DNA of 64,000 bases from Phragmites australis (Eukaryota > Streptophyta > Magnoliopsida > Poales > Poaceae): NCBI RefSeq assembly GCF_958298935.1, contig NC_084940.1:16549146-16613145 (forward strand), read 5' to 3'. Positions within the stretch are counted from its first letter, which is position 1; the number at the start of each line of letters is the position of its first letter. The notes beneath the pieces are model-generated. The model ran no database searches. It was not told where the DNA came from and saw only the letters and a program-made list of their open reading frames with translations. A program made the translations under genes and the position numbers. This document shows positions 53,838 through 64,000 of this stretch, in pieces.

Positions 53838-54651
53838 TTAACAGTGCGTGTCGACCAACCCTTCGGCCCAATGGTGGAACCCCTTCGGAGCCTCGATTGC
53901 CATTCTGGGTGGTGGTGGTGGCAACTCGAGTATATGGGAGTGGTGTGAGGGTCCGATCCAAGCAGTAGGATAATAAGGTGGGTGAGGAGCCATCGGAGGG
54001 GTCCCGAAGGCTGGACTATTTCTCACCTCCATATGGTGTACTGCTCAAGGATCGTAAGAAGGTCCAAAGCCTTGAGGCCCCAAAGATTGCATGTGTATCC
54101 ATTTCTTCAGGGTCACCATATGGGGGCATGACTTAGTGGTGCGTCCGGCATCTTTACTGTGCACCGCGCAGTAAAGTGTCCTGTGGCATCTGGTACCACG
54201 CCAATGGCCTCTTGCTGCGCCTCTATCTCTCTACCTGCTTCTGTCTTGGCCCTCGTCGATGCTGAACACGTTTCGCTTGTGGTTCCTCAGCTGATAGAAG
54301 TGATGGTGAGATTTGTGTTTATCTGAGGACCGGTGGGTTCCCTTTCGAGTGTTCTTCTCATTCCTTCCCATGAGGCCTACTTTCTTCACTTGTCATGTGG
54401 CCTCAGACCTCCGAAGGCTATTTTTTGGCATTTCTTCGAAGGTTTTTCTCTTTCGCGCTCGAGTACTCTTCCATTTTGGTAAATAGCTCGTCTACATCCT
54501 TGACCGGTTTCTGTGCCAGACGTGATGTCAATGCCCTGGCCTGAAGTCCTTGACGTGCTGCTCTATCACTGTGTCATCGCAAGGCCCTTCACTTGACCCT
54601 TCACCCGCACAAAGTGATGGATGAATTTCTTTAGCTTTCACCCTCCTTCTG
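53838..54651 (-). pseudogene. Retroelement gag remnant (capsid/zinc-finger region), broken
   Basis: On the minus strand, LAQKPVKDVDELFTKMEEYS and SSAKEKNLRRNAKK resemble the C-terminal capsid part of plant Ty3/gypsy Gag. Further on, a YCAVHSKDAGRTTKSCPHM piece looks like a degenerate zinc knuckle. A Pro-rich tail (MEVRNSPAFGTPPMAPHPPY) follows. Frames shift and stops occur. It abuts the long LTR that begins at 54652, so it may be internal sequence of that element (5' LTR then gag) with the leader lost, or the target of its insertion. Confidence 0.55.
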
Positions 54652-55456
54652 TGTGAGGAACCATCCAAACAATATTTCAATTAGTCATTAAGTCAATCAT
54701 TTCCTTAATCATGACTCTCATAACTAATCGGAATACCATCCCAATAGTCCCAGCATGTGTTTTGTGCCCAAGATCGGAACACATGCCTTTCCAACGTTTA
54801 ACATCACAACTCAGCTTAATAAAGAGCGAGTAATTAACATTACATTATAAGTTCTTAAGCATTTACCAAGTTATTACAATTTATAGCAAAAGAGAGCTAA
54901 GAGGAGATAACAACTGACTCAACTCCTAATCAACAAAAGAAACTATGTAGTGAAAGACTAAAGACTATACAACGAAAGAAGGATGGAGTCATATACCCTT
55001 AGACTTCATCACAAAAGCAGGACCTCCGAGTAGCTACCTACTCATGCCCGCCACCACTCTCTGCAGGCGTGAAGTAGTCAAAGACCAACTCTTCCTCGCT
55101 GGTAGCACCTGAAATAGCAGCGTGAGTACGAAGATACTCACAAAACTTAATCCATAATGGGCACTTATAAATAGACCGACCCTGACGATTATGCATTTGA
55201 ATGTTAGCAAGGATGCAGCCACATGGTTAAGTAAATTTCATATGTGAAAGCAAATTTGACATACACATATGTGAGCATCTGTACTTGACCAAAGTAACAT
55301 ACTAGCCCATAAACATCAGCTGAACATAATATAAAAGGGACCCTAGGACTAATATATGTAAAGTACCATCTCAAACCATCAACCACATCAATTCGCACTC
55401 GCAACTCTACGATTGCTGCAAATGGACAAAAGCATGCTCATAACCGAGAGCGTAGT
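54652..55456 (-). mobile_element. Long LTR, inverted, interrupted by an LTR of the 1.4-kb family
   Basis: Homologous to the 3' part of the LTR at 50263-53547. Shared parts include TGTGAGGAACCATCC at the end, GATCGGAACACATG, AATAAAGAGCGAGTAATTAA and GTGAGTACGAAGATACTCAC. It stops at 55456 where TGTCAGAGG begins. Its 5' part would lie beyond the nested insertions, right of the window. Confidence 0.7.
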
Positions 55457-56413
55457 TGTCAGAGGATGAACTCCTCGAGCGGGGATCATGGGGGACCCCC
55501 TTTGAGATTCGGCCGGGGGGATGATTCTGGATCCGCCTTGGGCGCGGAGTGGACGCGCGTGTGTATGAGATCTAGTCGGGACGGATGATCGTCGGCCGGT
55601 GGACATTGGATGCACAAGGGGATTTATACAGGTTCGGGCCGTACGGAGGCGTAATACCCTACTCCTGTGTGTGTGATGTATTAACAGGGCTCTTGGAATT
55701 CCCTTCTCTGGATCTCCAGCTCTCTCGAGCTGGTCTATGTTACAAGGTGTTGGTGTTCTATCTATCTTGAGCCCGGGTCTTCAAGTGCCGGGCTCTCTGA
55801 GCTTGTTCACCTTCACCTAGCTTGATTCCTCTCTGAGCTCGTCTATTCGGAGCCTCTGGCTACCGATCTATCTTGAACTCGGACTCCTTTCAATCCAAGT
55901 CCTCCTCTCTGTCTTTCGTCCTCCTTTCTTCGATGAAGTGCTCCCCCCTCTTATACAACCGGGGGAGGCTTTTCAGGGCGTGCCCAGAACGAGGGCACAA
56001 GTGCCCATAAACCATAAATGGAGAACAACCATAATGGGTCTACAGTTTGATGTCCTAGAGTGAGGGCCTGCACCGGGGCCAAAACCCACCGACGAGCCAT
56101 TGCCGAAGGCGATGGTGCTACGGATGGTCGGGCTCCTAGTGAACGGCGCGAGGCCGTGGGTGGGGGACCAGCCAAGGGCGCGCAAAGGCGTCTGAGGGTG
56201 GATGACGGCGCCGTCATTTGTCGTGGCCGGTGAGCGGCTTGGTCCAGTGCCATTCGTGCCGACACTAGGACGACGAATGGGGCGAGGACCACGACGATGA
56301 CGCCCCTGGAAGAAGTGTCTGCAGACGTGGTTGTGGCAGCGTCCACGACATCTGCGACCAAGAAGGAGGCGGAGCCCACGACGTCCTCCGACATGGTGGA
56401 TGTGGCGCCTATG
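55457..56413 (-). mobile_element. LTR of the 1.4-kb family, copy 4, partial, interrupted by the Copia element
   Basis: Plus strand starts TGTCAGAGGATGAACTCC, the inverted end of the family. It contains the inverted R/U5 phrase TACGGAGGCGTAATACC and a TATA box on the minus strand (TATAAGAGG, about 55948-55956). U3 sequence to 56413 differs from copies 1-3 and has no tandem array. It is cut at 56414 by the Copia LTR, so its 5' end probably lies past the window's right edge. The flanking GTAGT (55452-55456) would be its target duplication if the other side can be found. Confidence 0.7.
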
Positions 56414-58049
56414 TGAAAGTGCCTAGAGGGGGAGTGAATAGGCTTTTCTGAAAATCAAAACTAAAAACAGCAGATTAAAACTGCCGGATATTCCGGTGAA
56501 GTCCGGATACTCCGGTATGGTCCGGAGTATCCGGTCTAGTCCGGAGTCTCCGGCCTAAAGGGGATTTTTCAGAATAAATGTGAACTAAAAATAACAGCTA
56601 GAGTCTAAGGATTACACTAGGTCTACTAGATGTCACTAAGCTAGAATAACACTTAATACTAGCAAGATTGTCACTAAAGCAATTTAGCAAGATTGTCACT
56701 AAAGCAATTTAAGTGGCAAGTTACCAAATTCACACGATGAAGTAAATTGCGCAAATAAGAACACGTGAATTTATCCCGGAGTTCGGCCACCTCACAAAGA
56801 AGTGCCTACGTCTCCGTTGAGGAGCTCACAAAGAGCCGGATCTTTTCCAACCCTATCCTCTTCTAGCGACCAGCAAGATCAAGCTAGAAATTCTTACTCA
56901 ATATGAAGATGTTTACAAACTTCCCGAGGCACACCACAAGTTTTGGGTGCTCTTCGGGCGACTCCTTTCCTTCTAGAATCCCAAACCTTCAAGAGAGATG
57001 ATTGCAGTAGATGCTTGATGAAAAACTCAATGCTCAAGTGGCTTGAACCCTCTCCAAACACAAACTCTCAAATTGTTGCAAACTTTGCTCTAAAGATGGT
57101 TGGAGGGGCTTTGAATGCTCTTAAAGTGCTCAAGAGGTCTCAAGTTTATCAGCCACAGCAAGCCCTAAATGCTATGGAGAGAGGGGGCATTTATAGCACT
57201 CTCTCACAGACTAGCCGTTACTGTTTTTGTCAGAGCTTACCGGAGTATCCGGTGTATACCGGAGTCTCCGGTCCTAAATCCAAAACGGCGTCAGAACGGT
57301 CACCGAACGTGTCAGAACTAGCCGTTATAGTTCTGTTGAATTACCGGAGTCTCCGGTGAACACCGGAGTCTCCGGTCCTGACAGTCTTTCCAAAAAGATT
57401 AAGTTCGGAGACTAGCCGGACCCTCCGGCATCTCCAGGTACCGGAGTATCCGGTGAACACCGGAGACTCCGATCTTTGTTTTCTTTTATCAAAAAGATTA
57501 AATGCTAACCGAAAGTCTCTGCCGGAGTCTACCTCGGAGACTCCGGCTGAACGCTGAACATTTTACCGAAGTATCCGGTGAACATCGGAGACTCCGGCCT
57601 TTTTTCCAAAAAGAATAAACTGTAACCGAGACTCTCTGCCGGAGGCTATCTCGGAGACTCCGACCGAACACTGAGTACCGGAGTATTTGGTGAACACAGG
57701 AGACTCTGGACTCAGTGAAGATTTTCAGAAAGAATTTTGTGTCCGTGAGTGAATGTGTCTCTCAACTGGGTGGTTCTAGAGGATCTCTTGAGCATTGAGA
57801 TACTAACCAAGCAACCAAATCCATCCTTCTAAAAACGGCATCTATCCTAGACTCAATTTCAAAAAATAAAGAATGTAAACCCTATCTAGAACCCTTCGTG
57901 ATCCTTCATTTGTTTTGGTGGGCGTCAAACATCATTTATCTTCACAACTAATGCTTAAACCTGTTCATCACTCGAAAAGCATGTTAGTTCTTTAATCATT
58001 TTGTCATCAATAAGCCAAAACCCACTTAGGGGGCCTAGATGCACTTTCA
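56414..58049 (-). repeat. 3' LTR of the Copia element
   Basis: Ends are TGAAAGTGC on each side: minus-strand start TGAAAGTGCATCTAGG at 58049, plus-strand left end TGAAAGTGCCTAGAGG at 56414. Length 1636 bp. It includes a TATA box on the minus strand and many imperfect CCGGAGTCTCCGG palindromes at 56480-56560 and 57238-57700. Confidence 0.88.
57188..57195 (-). promoter_or_regulatory. TATA box of the Copia LTR
   Basis: The minus strand reads TATAAATG (plus CATTTATA) in a GC-moderate context, downstream of the palindrome cluster. The opposite-strand 3' LTR promoter would read leftward into the 1.4-kb LTR copy. Confidence 0.65.
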
Positions 58050-58063
58050 ATATCCCCCTTTTT
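58050..58063 (-). promoter_or_regulatory. Polypurine tract of the Copia element
   Basis: The minus strand reads AAAAAGGGGGATAT immediately before the LTR start TGAAAGTGC. Confidence 0.85.
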
Positions 58064-58473
58064 GGTGATTGATGACAACTCGATTAAAGCATACACAAAG
58101 ATGTATGAAATAAGTTTTTGAATTCTAGAAGATATGGTGAGCTCCCCCTAAATGTGTGCATTGGTTTAAACGGAGTTATACACAATTGCACATATTTGAG
58201 ATTTTAAATTCACAGGAGCTCCCCCTATATCCTAGAATCCGTGGGATACAATTTTATGATAAGACATGGAACACACAAAATTTAAGAAAGTACGACAATC
58301 ATCACACTAACATAAAAGGTCTTACAATTTAAACGACACAAAGTTCATCACAAACAATAGTCCAATTGTCCAACAGCGATAGAAATTAAATAGAGTCCAA
58401 AGCTAAGGAAACTAAGGAAATGGATATAACCATCTCTCCCCCTTTGGCATCAAACACCAAAAAGAGAGAGAGC

Positions 58474-59160
58474 CTACTCGCTGCTGCCAGCTTCATCATC
58501 ATCATCATCTTCTTCTTCTTCACTTCCTTCAGAATTGTTGCCAGAGGCGCCGTTAGAGGAGTCATCTTGTACTTGTTGTTGAGAACTCTTGGCAGCAGCT
58601 TGGGCTTCATCATACCATGCCCAAGGGTTCTCAACCTCAACTGGTGCACTCTCCGCTTCATCTGACTCAATAGAAGAGCAAGGTGGCTGGAGGTTCATGG
58701 ATGAGTACATTTGTTTCTGGCGTTTCTCCATTTTCCTTAAGCGAGCACCTTGATCCTTGATTTGAGTAGTATTATAGGTGCAAATCTTGAAGATTGCTTT
58801 GAGAGCGCTCTTGATGAATGATGACCCGCAAGGAGGAGCATGTCTCGAGGCAAACTGTCTCGAGCTAGGAGGAGCACGAGGAGGTGATGGAGATGGGGAG
58901 GGAGCTTATATGTTCAGGGGCCTCATCCTATAGGGTTCATGCTTAATCTCCTTCACAAAAGTCTTCTTGGATACATTCTCAATGATAAACATTAGATAAG
59001 GAGCATATCCACAGCTTTTGATTGGCGACTTGGATGTAAAGACAATTTCTTCCCAAAGAAAGTGTGCCACGCTGAAAGGAGCATGATCATTTGACATGGC
59101 TGCAAGGAGATTTCTGGATATACTCTGAACTGTTGTTGCATCTCCGCTCTTGGGCGCCAT
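58474..59160 (-). pseudogene. Envelope-like region, second ORF, with one in-frame stop
   Basis: The minus strand opens MAPKSGDATTVQSISRNLLA at 59160, 7 bp after the stop of the preceding ORF. It runs through FVKEIKHEPYRMRPLNI to a TAA near 58906, then stays open in the same frame: APSPSPSPPRAPPSS, a middle piece with MEKRQKQMYSSMNLQPP, and an acidic Glu/Asp tail (SEGSEEEEDDDDDEAGSSE) to 58474. A single nonsense codon splits an otherwise continuous frame. It is probably the C-terminal half of the SIRE-type extra ORF. No transmembrane segment is evident, so an envelope role is by analogy only. Confidence 0.65.
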
Positions 59161-59166
59161 GGTGAG

Positions 59167-60189
59167 TCAAAATAGGGAGTTTAAACAACGATAGAAAGGC
59201 CTCATTCCCGTAAGTTTTCCGAACTCAACTCGTCCATGATTCAGATACATGAACCCAATTTCTTCCAAGGACAGCTGATTCTCATTGTGAATTTGATCTT
59301 TGGAAGTATCTCTGGCATCAAGATGGAAATAGTGAGCAAAGCCTCTGAAGCCAATTCTGTATTTGACTCCCTCTATCATCCAGTGCATAATGGGATTTTC
59401 AGATCCCTCAAACCACACTGTAGCATAGAATTGTGCGATAACTTCCTCGCACCAATCATACTTGAAAGCCATAATCCTTTTTACCTTCTTGCTCTCACAA
59501 GCTGCAATTACTTCATTGAATACAGGGTCGTTTTTCTTGGCCATATAGTCCCAATCAATCCATTGCATGGGAGTAATAGGCTTTTTCTTGGCCAGGATCA
59601 CTATCTCATAGAAGTCTGCCTGAAAATCATTCCAGAAGCGATAATCTGCAACATTCTTCTCATAATCATATGGGTTGTTCAACCTTTCACTAACAACCCT
59701 AGATACATTCTTCATGTAGTTCACTGTCCTTTTTGGAGTGTCCTCGACAGTAGCTGTTCTCCGAGGTCTATGAAGTTTCAAGGGTCCAATAACTTCATCG
59801 GCCTGCTCTTCTTCATCATCCTCGGACTCAGACGAGTGTTCATGAGCAACACCTTTTCCTCTCTCTTCCATAGAGGGCATTCTTGCTTGTCCTCTTCCCG
59901 CTGTCACTTTAGCCGGTCCCTTTCCCCTTCCACAATCTCGGCCTCGCAAAGCTTGAGTTTTGGTCCGGCAAACGGTCACAATGTCCCTTTCATAATTTTC
60001 AGCAACTCCTCCTTCCTCAATGTGGATACCACCACCTGCGGCTACTTTGCGGACTCTTTCACTGCTAGCATGACCGCTTCCACTATCTTCCGAGCGTGCC
60101 GGAGCTCTTGTTTCTTGAGCACGAGGGTCACTTCTTTGTTTCTTTTTCCTTTCGAAAGTATGACCCTTCTCAAAACGATCTCCGGCCAT
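59167..60189 (-). CDS. Envelope-like (extra) ORF of the Copia element, first part
   Basis: About 340 residues from MAGDRFEKGHTFERKKKQRS (my start, 60189; the frame is open 11 codons further). Residues 1-150 are basic and Ser/Glu-rich with an acidic block (SESEDDEEEQADEV). The C-terminal half (YRFWNDFQADFYEIVILAKK, RIMAFKYDWCEEVIAQFYAT, YRIGFRGFAHYFHLDARDTS) resembles the 'putative plant transposon protein' domain found in such extra ORFs of plant LTR elements. It ends at a TGA at 59167, and the next ORF starts 7 bp on in another frame. In SIRE1-like elements this region is called envelope-like; I see no signal peptide or membrane anchor. Function unproven. Confidence 0.75.
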   Translation of the reverse strand: MAGDRFEKGHTFERKKKQRSDPRAQETRAPARSEDSGSGHASSERVRKVAAGGGIHIEEGGVAENYERDIVTVCRTKTQALRGRDCGRGKGPAKVTAGRGQARMPSMEERGKGVAHEHSSESEDDEEEQADEVIGPLKLHRPRRTATVEDTPKRTVNYMKNVSRVVSERLNNPYDYEKNVADYRFWNDFQADFYEIVILAKKKPITPMQWIDWDYMAKKNDPVFNEVIAACESKKVKRIMAFKYDWCEEVIAQFYATVWFEGSENPIMHWMIEGVKYRIGFRGFAHYFHLDARDTSKDQIHNENQLSLEEIGFMYLNHGRVEFGKLTGMRPFYRCLNSLF

Positions 60190-60222
60190 TGCAAGAACAC
60201 CTAGGAGATATGGAATGAACAA

Positions 60223-61162
60223 GGGATATGAGCAACAAAAGATTGAACAGAATCTGCTGGAAAATCAGGCTGATACCGGAGTATCCGGTGTACACCGGAT
60301 ACTCCGGTCGGCCCAAAAAAATTCCCAACAAAACTAGGGTTTGGAAGATTTGGCCGACTAGAGATGAAACAAGTTTGGTAGAGTGTTCTAGGAGGTACTA
60401 GGAACTATTTTACCAAGGGAAAACAACTCTAGACAAGGGCATTGAGAGATCGGGAAGATTGTTGAAAAAGTACCTTTTGAGCTCAGATCCTCCGGGGATT
60501 TTGATGAATAGGAATCTCCAGAGGTTTCGGCCTTCAATCCAAGTGAGAAAAGTAGCAAGACTTGTAGATCCTTGGTTTCTTCTCAAAAATCGCCGGAGAA
60601 TAAGCTATTGGGAGAGAGGACTTGTGAAAGGATGAGAAAAGAGAACTGTTCGGGCTGGGGGAATATATAGGATTCTGGAAACACCGGAGACTCCGGTGTA
60701 GATCGGAGACTCCGGTCCTGATACTGTTACCGGAGACTCCAGTGGACACCGGAGACTCCGGTCCTGACACTTTTACCGGAGACTCCGGTGAAGACCGGAC
60801 TATCTGGTAACTGGAAACAGGATAGGAATCAGCTGGGGTTGTGAACAGTGTCAGGTCCGAATACTCCGGTGAACACTGGACATTCCGGGACCTGGAACTG
60901 TCACAGAAAGATTTAGAGCTGAAAATTTGGGAGAAGTTTTTCTGGGGAGAAAAATGTTGGACAAGAGGACTAATTTGCTAAATGTGATCAGCCAACAAGC
61001 ATCATTACACAACTATGATCACAAGTTGCAAATTATGATCGGGAGATCAAAGAGCCAAATAATTTTGAGAAAATCACTCAAAAATGCAGTTTTCGCAAAC
61101 TCTTAACTAAGAAAGCTATAAATCTATAACAAGCAAATGTATGCAACAGTTCAAGCCACATT
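60223..61162. repeat. Spacer between pol and the extra ORF with CCGG-centred palindromes
   Basis: Non-coding. Repeated CCGGAGACTCCGGT and CCGGAGTATCCGGTGTAC pieces (60273-60310, 60682-60800, 60858-60890), the same imperfect palindrome that is clustered in the LTR at 56480-57700. AT-rich elsewhere. Confidence 0.8.
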
Positions 61163-64000
61163 TCAAGAATCTAGGATATTTAATTCACTTCTCAACTCGC
61201 AAAACCTTTGCTCATCTAGTGGTTTGATAAGGATATCGGCTAATTGTCTTTCGGTTCTCACATGGCGAATATCAATATCCCCTTTTGTTGCATGATCTCT
61301 CAAGAAATGATGTCTAATGTCTATGTGCTTGGTTCTTGAGTATTGTACGGGATTGTTGGCTATTTTGATGGCACTCTCATTATCACACAAAAGTGGGATT
61401 TTGGAAGTTTTGTGGCCATAGTCTCTTAGAGTTTGCTTCATCCATAGGAGTTGGGCACAACAAGCTCCCGCGGCAACATATTCGGCTTCGGCGGTGGATA
61501 GAGCTACGGAATTTTGTTTCTTGGATGACCATGACACTAAGGACCTACCCAAGAATTGGCAAGTTTCCGAAGTGCTTTTTCTATCCACTCTGCAACCGGC
61601 ATAATCGGAGTCCGAATAGCCGATAAGGTCGAAGGATGACCCTTTTGGATACCATAAGCCAAGGTATGGAGTATGAACTAAATATCGAAGAATCCTCTTA
61701 ACGGCCATTAAATGGCATTCTTTGGGAGCGGCTTGAAATCTTGCACACATGCACACACTAAGCATGATATCGGGCCTAGATGCACATAAGTAAAGCAAAG
61801 ATCCTATCATGGAACGATATACTTTTTGATCCATGCTTTTGCCTTCTCCATTGAGATCAAGATGTCCATTAGTTTGCATGGGCATCTTTATTGGTTTGGC
61901 ATTCTCCATGTCAAACTTCTTGAGCATGTCTTTGATGTACTTGGTTTGGCAAATGAAGGTTCCTTCTTTGAGTTGCTTGATTTGAAATCCGAGAAAGAAC
62001 TTCAATTCTCCCATCATGAACATCTCAAACCTCCTTGTCATGATCCTACTAAAGTCTTCACAAAATTGTTGATTAGTAGAACCAAATATAATGTCATCGA
62101 CATATATTTGGCAAACAAATAAATCATTATCAACATTCTTAGTAAAAAGAGTAGAGTCGGCTTTGCCTATATCAAAACCCTTTTTGACAAGAAAGTTCCT
62201 AAGGCATTCATACCATACTCTAGGAGCTTGCTTTAGCCCATAGAGCGCCTTATGGAGTTTAAAAACATGTTCGGGATGTTTGGGATCTTCAAAGCCGGGC
62301 GGTTGCTCCACATACACCAATTCGGAAATTGGTCCATTTAGAAATGCGCTCTTCACATCCATTTGATATAACTTGAAATCATGGTGAGTAGCATAGGCTA
62401 ATAAAATACGAATTGACTCTAGCCTAGCTACGGGAGCGTATGTCTCACCAAAATCCAAACCTTCGATTTGAGTAAACCCTTGAGCAACCAAGCGAGCTTT
62501 GTTCCTTGTTACTATCCCATTTTCATCTTGTTTGTTGCGGAAGACCCATTTCGTCCCAATCACATTTTGTTTTGGCCTTTCCACCAAAGACCAAACTTCA
62601 TTTCTTTTGAAGTTGTTCAATTCTTCTTGCATAGCCATTACCCAATCCGGATCATCAAACGCTTCTTCTACCTTCAAAGGTTCCAAAGAGGAAACAAAAG
62701 AGTAAAATTCACAGAAATTTGCAATTCTTGAATGAGTAGTTACCCCCTTTTGTATATCACCAAAGATGTTGTCCACGGGGTGATCTCTTTGGATACTTTG
62801 ATGAACGCGTGGATGTGACACTTGTGATTGATGTTGAATGTCTTCCACTTCATCATCTAAAAAATTATTTGGATCTTCACAGTCTTGATGTTGATCTTGT
62901 GGTCTCTTGTCTTCTTGATCTTGGGTTGATGTTGATGGTTCAACTTGCATTGATGAAGATGGTTGATCTTGATCATTTTGAGCTTCTTGGGTCTTTTGTT
63001 GTTCTAAGGGCTTGATTTCGCCAATTGCCATCTTCTTGATTGCTTCGCTTGGTATTTCTTCGTCACCTAGAACATTAGTATCAACTTGCTCCACTTGGGA
63101 GCCATTAGATTCATCAAATGTTACATCTCTCGCAATTTCAACACACCCGGTGGTTTTGTTAAAAATACGGTAGGCGTAGGCATTTGATCCATAACCGAGC
63201 ATAAACCCTTCATCTACCTTTGGAGCAAATTTAAAACTTCTAGCTTTCTTGTTTAAAATGAAGCATTTGCTACCAAAGACCTTAAAGTAGGAAATGTTGG
63301 GCTTGTTACCGGTTAGAAGCTCATATGAAGTCTTGTTTAACAACTTGTGTAAATACAACCGGTTGATGGCATGCCATGCGGTGTTGATTGCTTCCGCCCA
63401 AAATTGATCCGATACCTTGTATTCATCAAGCATTGTTCTTGCGGACTCAATTAACGTCCTATTCTTTCTCTCGACCACTCCATTTTGTTGAGGAGAGTAG
63501 GGAGCCGAGAACTCATGCTTGATTCCTTCTTCATCAAGAAACTCTTCAACTTGTATGTTCTTGAACTCGCTTCCATTGTCGCTTCTTACTCTCTTGATCT
63601 TGACTTCGAACTCATTTTGTGCTCTTCTCACAAACTTCTTGAAAATGGCTTGAGTTTCGCTTTTATCATGCAAGAAGAATACCCAAGTGAAACGTGAAAA
63701 ATCATCAACAATAACTAAACCATATTTGTTACCTCCAATACTTATATAAGTGATTGGCCCAAATAAGTCCATGTGGAGGAGTTCCAATGGTCTTGTAGTG
63801 GTCATCACATTTTTCAAGGGATGAGATGCTCCAACTTGCTTTCCCGCTTGGCAAGCACTACAAATTCTATTTTTCTCAAAAGACACATTTGTTAGTCCTA
63901 GGATGTGTTCGCCTTTTTGAAGTTTAGACAAATTCCTCATGCCAACATGAGCAAGTCGGCGATGCCAAAGCCAACCCATGCTAGACTTAGCCATTAAGCA
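61163..64000 (-). CDS. Copia pol (integrase, reverse transcriptase, RNase H), edge-truncated
   Basis: Minus strand, open from the right edge (first Met at 63994) to a stop at 61163, 943 residues with no interruption. Order: GAG-pre-integrase zinc-binding part ([25 protein letters not shown]); integrase core ([28 protein letters not shown], i.e. D, D and E); a variable linker; RT with [39 protein letters not shown] and the active site [14 protein letters not shown]; RNase H with [37 protein letters not shown] and [16 protein letters not shown]. These are the catalytic landmarks of Ty1/copia polyproteins, and all key residues appear intact. Gag and protease are beyond the edge. The enzyme copies and inserts the element's DNA. 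Confidence 0.96.
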   Translation of the reverse strand, partial: CLMAKSSMGWLWHRRLAHVGMRNLSKLQKGEHILGLTNVSFEKNRICSACQAGKQVGASHPLKNVMTTTRPLELLHMDLFGPITYISIGGNKYGLVIVDDFSRFTWVFFLHDKSETQAIFKKFVRRAQNEFEVKIKRVRSDNGSEFKNIQVEEFLDEEGIKHEFSAPYSPQQNGVVERKNRTLIESARTMLDEYKVSDQFWAEAINTAWHAINRLYLHKLLNKTSYELLTGNKPNISYFKVFGSKCFILNKKARSFKFAPKVDEGFMLGYGSNAYAYRIFNKTTGCVEIARDVTFDESNGSQVEQVDTNVLGDEEIPSEAIKKMAIGEIKPLEQQKTQEAQNDQDQPSSSMQVEPSTSTQDQEDKRPQDQHQDCEDPNNFLDDEVEDIQHQSQVSHPRVHQSIQRDHPVDNIFGDIQKGVTTHSRIANFCEFYSFVSSLEPLKVEEAFDDPDWVMAMQEELNNFKRNEVWSLVERPKQNVIGTKWVFRNKQDENGIVTRNKARLVAQGFTQIEGLDFGETYAPVARLESIRILLAYATHHDFKLYQMDVKSAFLNGPISELVYVEQPPGFEDPKHPEHVFKLHKALYGLKQAPRVWYECLRNFLVKKGFDIGKADSTLFTKNVDNDLFVCQIYVDDIIFGSTNQQFCEDFSRIMTRRFEMFMMGELKFFLGFQIKQLKEGTFICQTKYIKDMLKKFDMENAKPIKMPMQTNGHLDLNGEGKSMDQKVYRSMIGSLLYLCASRPDIMLSVCMCARFQAAPKECHLMAVKRILRYLVHTPYLGLWYPKGSSFDLIGYSDSDYAGCRVDRKSTSETCQFLGRSLVSWSSKKQNSVALSTAEAEYVAAGACCAQLLWMKQTLRDYGHKTSKIPLLCDNESAIKIANNPVQYSRTKHIDIRHHFLRDHATKGDIDIRHVRTERQLADILIKPLDEQRFCELRSELNILDS

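Larger units (their letters stand above)
56414..64000 (-). mobile_element. SIRE/Maximus-type Copia LTR retrotransposon, right end outside the window
   Basis: On the minus strand the order from the right edge is pol (integrase, reverse transcriptase, RNase H), a repeat-rich spacer, envelope-like ORFs, polypurine tract and 3' LTR (58049-56414). A Copia element with an extra ORF after pol is typical of the SIRE/Maximus lineage. The pol frame is uninterrupted over 943 codons in the window, unlike every other transposon here, so this looks like the youngest insertion. Gag, protease and the 5' LTR must lie to the right. Confidence 0.9.

Noticed and set aside
59236..60204. 322-residue plus-strand ORF
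   Set aside because: It is exactly antisense to the envelope-like ORF of the Copia element, which has recognisable content; the plus reading is a shadow.

Overview
This window looks like a transposon-dense intergenic stretch of a grass (Poaceae) nuclear genome. The evidence is nested CACTA and LTR elements, a Stowaway MITE, an Ac/Ds-type hAT element and very GC-rich host coding sequence. Only two well-supported host genes remain: a GC-rich plant gene of unknown function (15882-16655, minus) and a LEA_1-type late embryogenesis abundant gene (49103-49558, minus) with four CACGTG boxes in its promoter. A short two-exon gene fragment near 39.3-39.6 kb is possible. Everything else that can be interpreted is mobile DNA.

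Layout. 1-1.3 kb: MuDR-like transposase pseudogene running off the left edge. 2.9-4.46 kb: Ds-like hAT element with a perfect 8-bp target duplication (TTCCTCTT). 6.0-6.3 kb: MITE-like inverted repeat. 6.85-13.48 kb: Reina-like chromovirus (Ty3/gypsy) with both LTRs, a primer site, a polypurine tract and a decayed gag-pol. A second, unrelated 1.4-kb solo LTR sits between its primer site and gag. 14.47-15.54 kb: solo Copia-type LTR with target duplication GACAT. 17.03-36.22 kb: outer CACTA element (target duplication AGC). Its transposase gene is split by an inner CACTA element at 19.71-32.97 kb (target duplication AAT). The inner element carries a tnp2-type transposase, a second gene combining a Ptta/En-Spm domain and a Ulp1-like domain, two adjacent fold-back structures, and a further solo LTR (20.76-22.19 kb, target duplication GGTGG). 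36.44-37.90 kb: third LTR of the same 1.4-kb family, inverted. 39.9-47.8 kb: mosaic of Copia-type LTR pieces and long LTRs. 48.1-48.5 kb: MITE-like element. 49.1-49.8 kb: LEA gene and promoter. 49.99-50.23 kb: Stowaway MITE. 50.26-53.55 kb: long inverted LTR. 53.8-64 kb: stacked insertions, in which gag-like remnant plus long LTR are interrupted by a 1.4-kb-family LTR, which is interrupted by a SIRE/Maximus-type Copia element. That element's 3' LTR, envelope-like ORFs and intact (edge-truncated) pol are visible on the minus strand.

How it fits together. Perfect target-site duplications at four boundaries (TTCCTCTT, GACAT, AGC/AAT, GGTGG) give an insertion order: outer CACTA, then inner CACTA, then solo LTR. 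On the right the order is long LTR, then 1.4-kb-family LTR, then Copia. The Copia element looks youngest, because its 943-codon pol is uninterrupted. The CACTA and Reina-like genes carry many stops and frameshifts. Boundaries in the 39.9-47.8 kb mosaic are approximate. No prokaryotic-type system, CRISPR array or rRNA/tRNA gene was seen.
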